Positions 50,420-59,118 of a stretch of 64,000 bases of DNA are shown here, piece after piece. How positions within the stretch are numbered: position 1 is the stretch's first letter; every line of letters begins with the position of its first letter. Made by a program: the position numbers and the translations under genes. The stretch is from positions 1-64,000 of the forward strand of contig CAJNDS010000343.1 of the NCBI GenBank assembly GCA_905221605.1. Reading direction: 5' to 3'. Below the pieces are notes generated by a model. It was not told where the DNA came from, ran no database searches, and saw nothing but the letters and a program-made list of their open reading frames with translations. Source of the stretch: Symbiodinium natans (lineage: Eukaryota > Sar > Dinophyceae > Suessiales > Symbiodiniaceae).

Positions 50420-53400
50420 ATGGAGAGCCAAGGGCAAGGAGAGAATCCAACCTCTCCGCAAGGTGGCGGAGCATCGCCCAGCGCTTCAGGAACGGCTACG
50501 GCTTTAGATCCTACAGTGGTGCTGAGTCAGTTGGCCACGGCAGTGGCCCAGCTTGCTAGCGTGAACCAGCCAAAGCCCAATACCTGGTCTGAAAGCAAGT
50601 ATGTGAAGGCTCCAGAGATCTTCGCGCCGAAAAGCCTCGATGAAGAATTGAGCCAGTGGAGTGAATGGAGCTTTACCTTTAAACAATGGATGTACATCCA
50701 AGAAGAGGAGTATCGCAATGAATTTCAGAAGTGCGAGACTGCAGACAGCTTCGTGAGCTTTGAGTCGTATGCCCCCGAAACGAAGGCTAGAAGTATCAGA
50801 CTGTATGCCATTTTGGCAACATATTTGAGACAGAGGCCCCTTCGCATTCTTCGTAGTGTGGAGAACGGCGACGGTTACAGAGTGTGGAGAACCCTTTCAG
50901 ACGAATTGCAACCACAGTCACGACCCAGAGCACTTGCACTAGCTCAGGCTCTTGTCCGGTTCCCTGCGTATAAGGAGGGTGGCTCACTATTGGACTACAC
51001 GTTAGCCTTTGAGAGGTTAGTACAAGAGTACGACAAAGTGGCTGCAGCTCCATATGACGACAACCTTAAGATCAGCACTCTCCTCAGTGGCCTGCCAGGA
51101 GATGTCAAGAAGTACTTGCAGCTCAACCTGGACGAGACAATGACCTACGAGAAGATGCGCACGCAACTTCTTCGCTTTGAGAGGTCAACTGCTCTTTGGT
51201 CTTCGGAACATTTGCTTCGTTCAGTTGGGATTGAGAAAGATGCAAAGTATCTAGAATCTGGGGGTCCTACGCCGATGGATGTTGATAGGGTGGAGCAAGG
51301 CAAGGACAGAAACAACAAAGGCGAAAAGGGCAGAAAGGGCAAGGACAAGGGCAAGGGCAAGTATCATTACCAGCAACATGGCAACAAAGGCTGGGGCAGC
51401 TATGGGGACAAAGGCTCTGGCAAGCAGTGGGGAAAGAACAACAAGGGCAAGGACAAGAGTGGGAAGAATGGAAAGAAAGGCAAGGACAAGGACAAAGGCA
51501 AGGGCAAGCTTGGTCCATGCTACACCTGTGGGCGAATGGGTCACATTGCAGCTGATTGTCGTGCTGGAGTGCGTCAAGTGCAAGAGAGTGAGAGCAGTAC
51601 CTCAGTTCCTTCGTCTAGCGCGTCAACAGCTTCGTCGAATGCCTCAACAACCTCAAGTGCCCGAACAATACCCCAAGTTCGCCGTTTGGAGTTGCACACT
51701 ATGCCCGTGATTGAAGAGATTGAAGCAGAAAGTGAGTTCCTGATCTACACTCCGCCAAGTGCCCCAACATGTCAGTACTATGACCTCTCTGGCCAGGATA
51801 GCGAGAACGAGAACTTCAGCGAGATCCGGATGGTCACCTTGGAGAGCGAGGCTTTAGAGGAGACAGAGCCCGAGCTAGCATCTACGAGCACGTTGATGTT
51901 TGACATTCACAGTCCACGCAGTTCTGATGGTGAAGATTGTGGTCATGTGCGTGTAGTGCGTGAGCAAATGGTAGGCTATCAGGAGGTGATCCTAGACAGC
52001 GGTGCTGATGTGACAGTGCTGCCCATGAGCATGAGTGAAGCTGGAGAGGAGAGCGGGAGTGTTGCAAACATTAGAGACGCCCAAGGTAACACTATCGCGT
52101 CGAGCAGTACGAGACGGAATGTGATCTTTGAGATGGAGGGCCTAGATGGCAAGAAGATCTACTTCAAGGATAGAGCGGTCATTGGGAACGTTCGGCAACC
52201 ACTGATGTGCGTAGGCAAGTTGTTTCAGAATGATTGGTCAGTGCAGCGAGATTCAAGTGGCAGTCATGTAATGGCACGAGGAAACCAAGGGTTCGCAGTG
52301 CACTGGGCCAGAAACTCCTTAGCGACACGTTGCAAGATCTACAGAATCGAGTCTGGAGATGATGCGAGCTCGAATGTTCGGATGATTGTTGAGATCCCTG
52401 AAAACCTTGAGCGACTCTCAGCCACACCTGGGTGGAAGCTGAGGCGAGATGGACAGCCAATGCATGTGAGCATGTCCAGTGATTGCACAGTAAACCCAGG
52501 CAGATCGTATCCGAGTCACATCTGGCCATTCCGAAGTACGTTGGTGCACAAGGGTGAGAGAAAGTATGAGGTTTTCGAGAGTGGCGAAATCTGGGAAGGC
52601 AGAGAGGTTTTGCAGACTTATGGCCCCAAAGTGAAGATGATCACGCTGCTGTCCCAGAACCCTGTAGATCCCGAGACACTTGGAGCTGTTCAATCGGAAC
52701 TCGCTCGTCCACAAGTTCGAGGTCAAGCGAGAGAAGCTGAAGCGCCAGAAGAAGCTAGAGAAGAGAGATGTGAGCGACCAATGGAAGTAGAAGTGGGTGC
52801 ATCCCAGGCACTTGGTCTTGCAGAGAGTGGTCCACCTGATGGGCCTGAGGAGCGAGCCGAACATCCTGCTGAGGCAGATGTGCTTCCGAGGGAAACTGGG
52901 GAAGAGAAGTTGGTCATTAATGGGATCGAGGTCTTCGAAACTTCATCTTTGAGAACATTGAGGGCAGCGTGCCAGTACATGCGCATAAGCAAGAGTGGTG
53001 GTAAAGGAGTGCTATGGGCAAGGCTGCAAGCAGAGATTGCAGATTCTCGAATCAAGGCGGCAGTCCAGGCGTCCGATGCGATGTTGACAGAGTATGCTAG
53101 ACAGCCTCAAGTGGAACCTCAAGCGGCGCTGCCTGATCAAGCCACCATAGACCTTCATGAAATAACCCACTTCCCTCGAGCATCTTGGTGCTCAGCGTGC
53201 TTGTCATCAAGAAGCAGGGAGGACAACCACCCGGGAGCCGAGACGAAGGAGAGAGGCGTGATACACGTCGATTTCATGTTTGGTAGAACAGAAACGCCGG
53301 GCAGTGATGAAGAGCATGCGATGTCAACACACATGGTGGTAGTGGATGAGCAGACGAACTTCTGTCTTTGTGTACCAGTAGAATCCAAAGCGGCTCATGA

Positions 53401-56377
53401 CTTGAAGAATGCGACTGAAGAAGTGGTGAAGCTAGGAGCGGTGCTGGGACATTCAGAGCTAGTGATCCGAGGTGACAGCGAGCCAGCCATGATCCAGTTC
53501 CTCAAGACCGTGAGTGCGAGCAGATCGAGGCTGGGATTGGGAACTAAGATCGAAGTGGCACCTCCGGATTCACAGCTGCACCATGGGTTGAAAGCTGAGC
53601 GCTTCATTACCATAGTGAGATCGATGGGAAAGTGTTTGTTGGCTTCGATAGAAGAAAAGACAGGATGGAAGGTGACTTCGAACCACCCTCTGTTCTATTG
53701 GGCCTTTCGTCACGGTGCGTTCCTGTATTCCAGATTTCATGTTCTTCGTTGCGGCCAGACCCCGTTTGAACTCCTCCATGGTAGAGCGTATGCTGGGAAG
53801 TTGTGCCCGTTTGGCGCAACAGTGTTTGCCCAAATCCTTCCGAAAACGAATGCCAAAGCAGAACCTTGGAGAAGATGCGTGTGGTTGGGAAAGTCTTCCA
53901 TGGGAAACTTAAACCTGGTGGCGGATCAGCATGGAGTACACTATGCAAGGTCGGTAAGGAGGGGTTCCACAACGTATGTGACTGAAAACCTTGTGAGCAT
54001 GAAGGGTGTGCCGTGGAACTCTGTGTTGGATGTTGTCCCGACCAAGCCCAAAAGAGCGCCCAGAATCAGAGTACCAGATGTGTTGCTTCCCCAAGCGCCT
54101 CAAGATGAAGCAGCGAGTGACCCACCTTCGTCGGTGGCTGGTGAACCCGCAGGAGGGATAGGAGGTGGAATTACTCCTGAAGGCGGTTCAGTGATGAGCA
54201 CGGATTCACCTGAGATGCTTCCTGATGCCGAAATGGAGAATGCGAGTCAGGTGGTAGAGCTTGAGGGATACATGCTTAGAAGAGTCGTGGGCACCAGTCA
54301 CCCTACAAACCACGAAGATGAGATCGAGATAGAGGGTTTAGAGGTGGACCTACCAATCGAGAGCATGGAGCAGGACTACGAGAAGGGGCTTGAGGGGCAA
54401 AGCGTTGAGGATCACGAAGAATTGCCTTGGAAGGGTAGAACGTATGAAGAGGGTCCTCCTCAACTAAGCCAGCAAGAACTGGAAGTGTTGGACAGAAGGA
54501 TGGATGACGTAGAGTATACCAGGTTGGAGAAGATGGGAGTCCTGAGACCCATGCAACGTGAAGAAGATGGTAAGGGCATGGTGTGTTTAAAGTCGAAGAC
54601 GGTGCGCGACTGGAGGTTCAGGGGGGAGTGGCGAAGGAGATCGCGTTTGGTGGCGAAGGAGTTTAGACACCTTCAACCGGCCCTTGAAGACCTGTATGCT
54701 CCAGCGAGCCTTGGGATCCTCCAGAAGTTGCTAGCGGGCTTGTGTGTGAGTGGGGAGAACCTCGTCATGTACATGGTTGATGTTTCCGATGCTTACCTTA
54801 TGGTACCACAAAGGAGACCTACATTCATCACTACCTCAACAGGACTCTCCTATGAACTCAAATACAATCTTCCCGGACAGCGTAGTGGGGCGAGAGATTG
54901 GTTCATGTATGCAGGGGAGATTTTCGCGAAAGATGGCTTGACGTCGTATCCTGCAGCACCAGCAGTGTATTATGAACCAAAATCCCTTGCGTGTTCAACA
55001 CACGTAGATGATTTTCAGTTTGTCTCAGGCGAGAAGAGGGCGAGCAAACTGCTGGGCAACTTGAAGAAGTCGGGCCTTAAGCTCAAGATAGAAGGACCGA
55101 TAGATCCGTTTGGAGGACAAGGGCATTTCTTGAAGCGTTTGTTTCAAGGGAAGGATGGCAGCATCAGGGTGATCCCAGAGAAGAGGTACGTGGAGAAGTT
55201 GATCTCAATCCTGCAACTTGAGCGCAGCGCGAGCAAATCGACACCACTTCCCTCAACCATAAGGTATCCTCAAGAAGACCCGCCTTTAGAAGGTTCTGCG
55301 TACAGCACGTTCAGAAGCGCTTTGGGTCTTTTGCTCTACATGGCCAATGATATTCCAGAGATCCATTTTGCCATGAGACTCCTTGGATCCAGATGTGCAA
55401 GTCCGAGTGAGTATGACCTTGCGATCATGCGACATGTGGGCAAGTACATGAAGGGGAGACCTGAGTGGGTACTCCAGTTGAAGCTCACACGCCCTGGCAG
55501 GACATTGGAACAGCGGCTTCGAGAGTGTGACACTGAATGCACCAGAGATCCCGTTAGCGAGCGTGGAAGCTTCAGTAGGTGTGAGCATGACGTTGAACAT
55601 GAACATGAAGGAGAATGCAGTTTTGGTACAGGACATGTCTTAGAAGTGATCACGGACTCAGATTGGGGTTCAAGGATGTTTGGGCGCAAGAGTGTGTCAA
55701 GCTATTCTCTCTACTTGAACGGCAACATGGTTTTCGTGTCCACCAGGCTCCAAAAGTCCTACGCCCTAAGCTCAACAGAGGCTGAGTGGATGTCTTCGTT
55801 GTTGGGAGTCGCAGACGGCATCTTTGTCAAGCAATTCCTTGAAACATTCCTTGAATCCGAGGTGAAGCTAGTGCACAGAGTGGACAACTCCGGGGCTCGG
55901 GCGCTGGCAGCACGAGAAGGAGCCGGCAAGCTGAGACACATAGACTTGTCTTATTTGTGGCTTCAGAAAGAGAATCGTTCGGGGCACGTTTTGACAAGAA
56001 CAATTTCTACGTACGCATGTCCGTCGGATCTGGGGACAAAACCTCATTCAAAGAAGCGAATCCTTTTCCTCCTGGGCTTGATGGGGTACGTTGACAACGA
56101 GACGGGCATTTTGGCAGGGGGGAAGGAAGTGAAGGAGTACTTAGTCTCTGCAGCGATCAAGCAAGGCCAGCAAAACAACATCTTGAGAGTTCTTCTTGCT
56201 AGCTATTTAGCTCCTGTAGCAATGGGCTCCGGGATTGGTGAGCAGTCCGAGAACAATGCAACGATTGTGCTCTTTGTGATCAGCATTTTCATTGTCATGA
56301 TCATAAGGGGGTTTTGTGCAGCCACGTTGGGGTCAAGAGTACAGCAGCTCAAGTTCGTCAAAATCTCTGTTGGATGA
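50420..56377 (+). CDS. gag-pol: Complete copia Gag-Pol polyprotein (element C)
   Basis: 1985 residues in one frame. Gag is at ~60-330 (KYVKAPEIFAPKSLDEELSQ onward), with a Lys/Gly-rich basic stretch at ~295-365 and a zinc knuckle CYTCGRMGHIAADC at ~367. Protease VILDSGADVTVLP has its active-site Asp at 526. Integrase follows with Asp 951 (VIHVDFMFG), Asp 1019 (IRGDSEPA) and Glu 1060 (LKAERFITIVR). Reverse transcriptase has TRPS-like motifs and THVDDF at 1528-1532, with His in place of the usual Tyr. RNase H begins ITDSDWGS near 1745 and includes LSSTEAEWMS. A hydrophobic helix (ATIVLFVISIFIVMIIRGF) at ~1950 ends the protein, which is unusual for copia. All catalytic residues are present. Confidence 0.95.
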   Translation: MESQGQGENPTSPQGGGASPSASGTATALDPTVVLSQLATAVAQLASVNQPKPNTWSESKYVKAPEIFAPKSLDEELSQWSEWSFTFKQWMYIQEEEYRNEFQKCETADSFVSFESYAPETKARSIRLYAILATYLRQRPLRILRSVENGDGYRVWRTLSDELQPQSRPRALALAQALVRFPAYKEGGSLLDYTLAFERLVQEYDKVAAAPYDDNLKISTLLSGLPGDVKKYLQLNLDETMTYEKMRTQLLRFERSTALWSSEHLLRSVGIEKDAKYLESGGPTPMDVDRVEQGKDRNNKGEKGRKGKDKGKGKYHYQQHGNKGWGSYGDKGSGKQWGKNNKGKDKSGKNGKKGKDKDKGKGKLGPCYTCGRMGHIAADCRAGVRQVQESESSTSVPSSSASTASSNASTTSSARTIPQVRRLELHTMPVIEEIEAESEFLIYTPPSAPTCQYYDLSGQDSENENFSEIRMVTLESEALEETEPELASTSTLMFDIHSPRSSDGEDCGHVRVVREQMVGYQEVILDSGADVTVLPMSMSEAGEESGSVANIRDAQGNTIASSSTRRNVIFEMEGLDGKKIYFKDRAVIGNVRQPLMCVGKLFQNDWSVQRDSSGSHVMARGNQGFAVHWARNSLATRCKIYRIESGDDASSNVRMIVEIPENLERLSATPGWKLRRDGQPMHVSMSSDCTVNPGRSYPSHIWPFRSTLVHKGERKYEVFESGEIWEGREVLQTYGPKVKMITLLSQNPVDPETLGAVQSELARPQVRGQAREAEAPEEAREERCERPMEVEVGASQALGLAESGPPDGPEERAEHPAEADVLPRETGEEKLVINGIEVFETSSLRTLRAACQYMRISKSGGKGVLWARLQAEIADSRIKAAVQASDAMLTEYARQPQVEPQAALPDQATIDLHEITHFPRASWCSACLSSRSREDNHPGAETKERGVIHVDFMFGRTETPGSDEEHAMSTHMVVVDEQTNFCLCVPVESKAAHDLKNATEEVVKLGAVLGHSELVIRGDSEPAMIQFLKTVSASRSRLGLGTKIEVAPPDSQLHHGLKAERFITIVRSMGKCLLASIEEKTGWKVTSNHPLFYWAFRHGAFLYSRFHVLRCGQTPFELLHGRAYAGKLCPFGATVFAQILPKTNAKAEPWRRCVWLGKSSMGNLNLVADQHGVHYARSVRRGSTTYVTENLVSMKGVPWNSVLDVVPTKPKRAPRIRVPDVLLPQAPQDEAASDPPSSVAGEPAGGIGGGITPEGGSVMSTDSPEMLPDAEMENASQVVELEGYMLRRVVGTSHPTNHEDEIEIEGLEVDLPIESMEQDYEKGLEGQSVEDHEELPWKGRTYEEGPPQLSQQELEVLDRRMDDVEYTRLEKMGVLRPMQREEDGKGMVCLKSKTVRDWRFRGEWRRRSRLVAKEFRHLQPALEDLYAPASLGILQKLLAGLCVSGENLVMYMVDVSDAYLMVPQRRPTFITTSTGLSYELKYNLPGQRSGARDWFMYAGEIFAKDGLTSYPAAPAVYYEPKSLACSTHVDDFQFVSGEKRASKLLGNLKKSGLKLKIEGPIDPFGGQGHFLKRLFQGKDGSIRVIPEKRYVEKLISILQLERSASKSTPLPSTIRYPQEDPPLEGSAYSTFRSALGLLLYMANDIPEIHFAMRLLGSRCASPSEYDLAIMRHVGKYMKGRPEWVLQLKLTRPGRTLEQRLRECDTECTRDPVSERGSFSRCEHDVEHEHEGECSFGTGHVLEVITDSDWGSRMFGRKSVSSYSLYLNGNMVFVSTRLQKSYALSSTEAEWMSSLLGVADGIFVKQFLETFLESEVKLVHRVDNSGARALAAREGAGKLRHIDLSYLWLQKENRSGHVLTRTISTYACPSDLGTKPHSKKRILFLLGLMGYVDNETGILAGGKEVKEYLVSAAIKQGQQNNILRVLLASYLAPVAMGSGIGEQSENNATIVLFVISIFIVMIIRGFCAATLGSRVQQLKFVKISVG

Positions 56378-56842
56378 GACAGCGGTCGTGAAAGTTCGCG
56401 TGACGGTGGAGCGCAAAGAAGAAGGACACCAATTGTAGCTGCGCCTGCGTTTCCAGACGTGCGCGTTTGAGAGTTTGGGCTGAAACGCATGGTTTTTTTC
56501 CTGCAGAGTTGGACAGTTTTGAGCATGGAAGATGAGAAGAGTGAAAAAGATGCATACGAAATGCATATAAACCTTCGAAGAGGGTTTAGGATGGGTTTAG
56601 GATGTGTACAGCTGAGTGACAAGCCTTTGGACTAAACCTGTTGGTCCACTACAGTAGGTAGAAACTTGCAACAGGGAGCAGGAGTGAAGCTCTTGCGACT
56701 TTTGAGAAACCTTCGAACGAAGGTTTTAGGTTTGAGGAAAAGTTGCAAAGGCCTTGCGCACACGTGCGAGCACTTTGCGAAAGGGTCACCAGGATCCTCT
56801 TTTGCAGTCCAGACATGGTAAGCTTTGAAGGCTACCACGTCT
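56378..56842 (+). other. 3' untranslated region of element C
   Basis: No coding sequence is recognisable. It contains two GGGTTTAGGATG strings near 56582-56605 and a short TCGAA-rich stretch around 56710. Confidence 0.6.
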
Positions 56843-56850
56843 GAGGGGGG
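56843..56850 (+). promoter_or_regulatory. Polypurine tract of element C
   Basis: GAGGGGGG directly before the right LTR, the expected primer for plus-strand DNA synthesis. Confidence 0.75.
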
Positions 56851-56995
56851 TGACAACTTTTGCAGTTACCCTGAAACACCTCAAGAGCAGTGTTTTCCTT
56901 TGGTGCTTTGAAGAGACAGTACACACCGTCAGGCTCAACTTGAGAAGGAAAAGTGTGTGAATGTAGGGGTGTGTGTGTTTGCCCCTAGTGTGTTG
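56851..56995 (+). repeat. 3' LTR of element C
   Basis: 145 bp, a copy of 50024-50168. Followed by GCCGG (56996-57000). Confidence 0.95.
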
Positions 56996-57000
56996 GCCGG

Positions 57001-57146
57001 GCAACACAGAACTGTGTGTGTTCCCGTCTGGGGACAAATATCACAGTGTGTACTGCAAACATGTGGCGGCCGTTACCTCCAACCCAACATGCATCACTCC
57101 GTGTTCGACATGTGTGACAGGGAACAGACCTCTGAGATTGGAGTGA
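57001..57146 (+). pseudogene. Displaced 3' end of element A ORF3
   Basis: Removing element C and one GCCGG copy brings this segment into phase with 49474-50023. It encodes about 48 residues with six cysteines, several in C-x-x-C or C-x-x-x-C spacing, and ends with TGA at 57144-57146. The continuity across the empty site confirms both the insertion point and that ORF3 was a real protein. Confidence 0.75.
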
Positions 57147-57198
57147 TCATCTGAAGATGTCGTCATCTGAGAGTGAGGTGAGACAAAAAGATCATCCC

Positions 57199-57207
57199 GA
57201 AAGGGGG
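57199..57207 (+). promoter_or_regulatory. Polypurine tract of element A
   Basis: GAAAGGGGG directly before the right LTR at 57208. Confidence 0.75.
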
Positions 57208-57541
57208 TGTGAAAATCTGTGTATAGACACGTCTGCGGGATGCCTTTTTGGCCAAGGCGCATGTTTGACGTGCTTACTGTATGTCCGGGACGTACAGGTC
57301 TTCCCTGAACAGTCGAGCATGTTTTTCCTTGAGGTTTTGTTTTGTAGGAGAAGTGAGCTTGCGTAGGTGGCGTCAACTGGGTTTTTCCAGTTTTACTTTT
57401 GACCCTTGGCTCAAGGTCAAGAGAGCTGAGAAAGCACTAAGAAGGCAGGACAACTGCACGTCGCTTTGTGTGACCGAGAAAGTGCTGTGCAAGTGCGAAG
57501 CTGTGTGTAAGTTGGGTTTGTGCTGTTTAGAAACTTTTACA
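57208..57541 (+). repeat. 3' LTR of element A
   Basis: 334 bp, about two differences from the left LTR. Followed by the CATGC target duplication at 57542-57546. Confidence 0.95.
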
Positions 57542-57546
57542 CATGC

Positions 57547-58582
57547 AGGAGAAACAGCAAACCGTGGGTTGCCGAGCGAAGCAGACGGCGTTGCTGTTTC
57601 TCAAAAAGGCAGAGTGGTCCAGACACAACAAAGGTTGTATTCCGGCGGGAAGTATTGGCACCAACCGGCAACATAAGTTCGTGAGGCAGGATGACGCCGG
57701 CTTGCATCTGCCTGGTCATTGCGACATCACTGGTCCCTAAAGTGGCAAGTGCAGTAAGTTGCCCTCTTCTGGCAACTTGGAGTGCTTGCGCTCCAACCCG
57801 ATCAAATACGGTTGACAGGCATACGACTCCATGGCATCACTCACCGAACATGGCAGGCCAAACTCATGTGACTACCACACAGACAGCGGACAACCACAAG
57901 GCAACCTTCAGACACCAAGATCCCTGGAAGCCCAAACACCAAAGGAGGACACCAAGAAGGGGGGACCAAACCCCAAGCAGAGCACACAGGAGAACAGGCG
58001 AGAAACAAACAAAAACCAGTCAGGAGCGTAATTACCCTCAACACAAGGGGCACCTTGTTCAGCCAGCCAGCCACCCTGAGCTTAAGCCAAGAAGCAGCGT
58101 GTCGTCGCAGGTGGCTGTTACTTGTGGCTGCAATGTGCTGCATGTACAAAGCAATGACCTGGAGACAATGGCATCCTTTACTTTGTCCGTGCACAGTAGT
58201 AGCACCAGAATGCAGGCATACCTCGGTTGCTGGTCTGTCTGACCGCTAAGGTGTTCCTAAGAAACCACATGACATGTGGCTCCAGAATCCACCAGGTTCC
58301 AAACGTTGCTTGTCAAGTGAAAAAACCTACACTACGCTCAGATGACTCAGAAAGGCTCGGCGCGGTTCTTCTTCCTCTGCTTCTTTCCTTTGCTCTTTCC
58401 TTCGCCCTTCTTTCCTTTTGCACCCTTGTCTCTCTTGGAGGTGGGCTTTTCTTTCGACGTTGAAGAGCAAGGCGCTCCCTTCGAAGTGGTGGACCTTTGT
58501 CCTTCAAAGCTCCGAGCAGGCGCAACACGCTTAAAAACCTCCACTGTCCAAGCCCGCCACAAGTTCTGATTTCTGCAATGTC
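57547..58582. other. Host spacer between elements A and B; no firm gene
   Basis: Open frames exist on both strands without recognisable domains. On the minus strand 58470-58345 reads as a Lys-rich stretch (SKRDKGAKGKKGEGKSKGKK), resembling the basic tail of a retroelement Gag or a nucleolar protein; it may be a small coding remnant. The bases before element B's LTR (ATGTC, 58578-58582) are its presumed left target duplication, which cannot be checked because the right end lies outside the window. Confidence 0.4.
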
Positions 58583-58914
58583 TGTGAAAATCTGTGTATA
58601 GACACGTCTGCGGGATGCCTTTTTGGCCAAGCGCATGTTTGACGTACTTACTGTATGTCCGGGACGTACAGGTCTTCCCTGAGCAGTCGAGCATGTTTTT
58701 CCTTGAGGTTTTGTTTTGTAGGAGAAGTGAGCTTGCGTAGGTGGCGTCAACTGGGTTTTCCAGTTTTACTTTTGACTCTTGGCTCAAGGTCAAGAGAGCT
58801 GAGAAAGCACTAAGAAGGCAGGACAACTGCACGTCGCTTTGTGTGACCGAGAAAGTGCTGTGCAAGTGCGAAGCTGTGTGTAAGTTGGGTTTGTGCTGTT
58901 TAGAAACTTTTACA
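58583..58914 (+). repeat. 5' LTR of element B
   Basis: 332 bp, nearly identical to the LTRs of element A, with small indels (for example one G fewer in the GGCCAAGGCGC stretch). Confidence 0.95.
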
Positions 58915-58926
58915 TGGTAGCGGAGC
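58915..58926 (+). promoter_or_regulatory. Primer-binding site of element B
   Basis: TGGTAGCGGAGC directly after the LTR, as in elements A and C. Confidence 0.8.
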
Positions 58927-59118
58927 ACTGCCGGAACGCCTTGGCCTAAAGGAAAGAGCCACGTGTTGTGCGTGAAGCATGGCAAGTGGGCCAGCGTCGC
59001 CTGACAGACTTGAGCAAGGTCTTAGGGACGGTAGAAGTAGAGGCCAGGGTGTTGAGACTCCGGGGCAAGGCTCAGACCCATGGGGGGCGTACTTGCAACA
59101 GCAGCAGCAAGTGGGGGG

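Larger units (their letters stand above)
50024..56995 (+). mobile_element. Copia-type LTR retrotransposon C, nested in element A
   Basis: Two 145-bp LTRs that look identical to each other, a primer-binding site, one uninterrupted polyprotein and a polypurine tract. GCCGG target duplications flank it. It lies inside ORF3 of element A, so it inserted later. Identical LTRs and an intact frame mean it is young and possibly still competent. The short LTR begins TGACAAC and ends GTTG rather than CA. Confidence 0.95.
43159..57541 (+). mobile_element. Copia-type LTR retrotransposon A, split by nested element C
   Basis: Two 334-bp LTRs (43159-43492 and 57208-57541) start TG and end CA and differ at only about two positions. 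They are flanked by CATGC on both sides. A primer-binding site follows the left LTR and a polypurine tract precedes the right one. Inside are Gag, protease, the integrase zinc-binding region only, reverse transcriptase, RNase H plus a methyltransferase-like domain, and a third membrane-protein ORF interrupted at 50023 by element C. The core of integrase is deleted, so it cannot move on its own. Confidence 0.95.

Noticed and set aside
58313-58985. Minus-strand frames through the LTR of element B
   Set aside because: The N-terminal portions are antisense LTR sequence, repeated identically at the other LTRs; only the Lys-rich part at 58345-58470 lies outside and is noted as a possible remnant.
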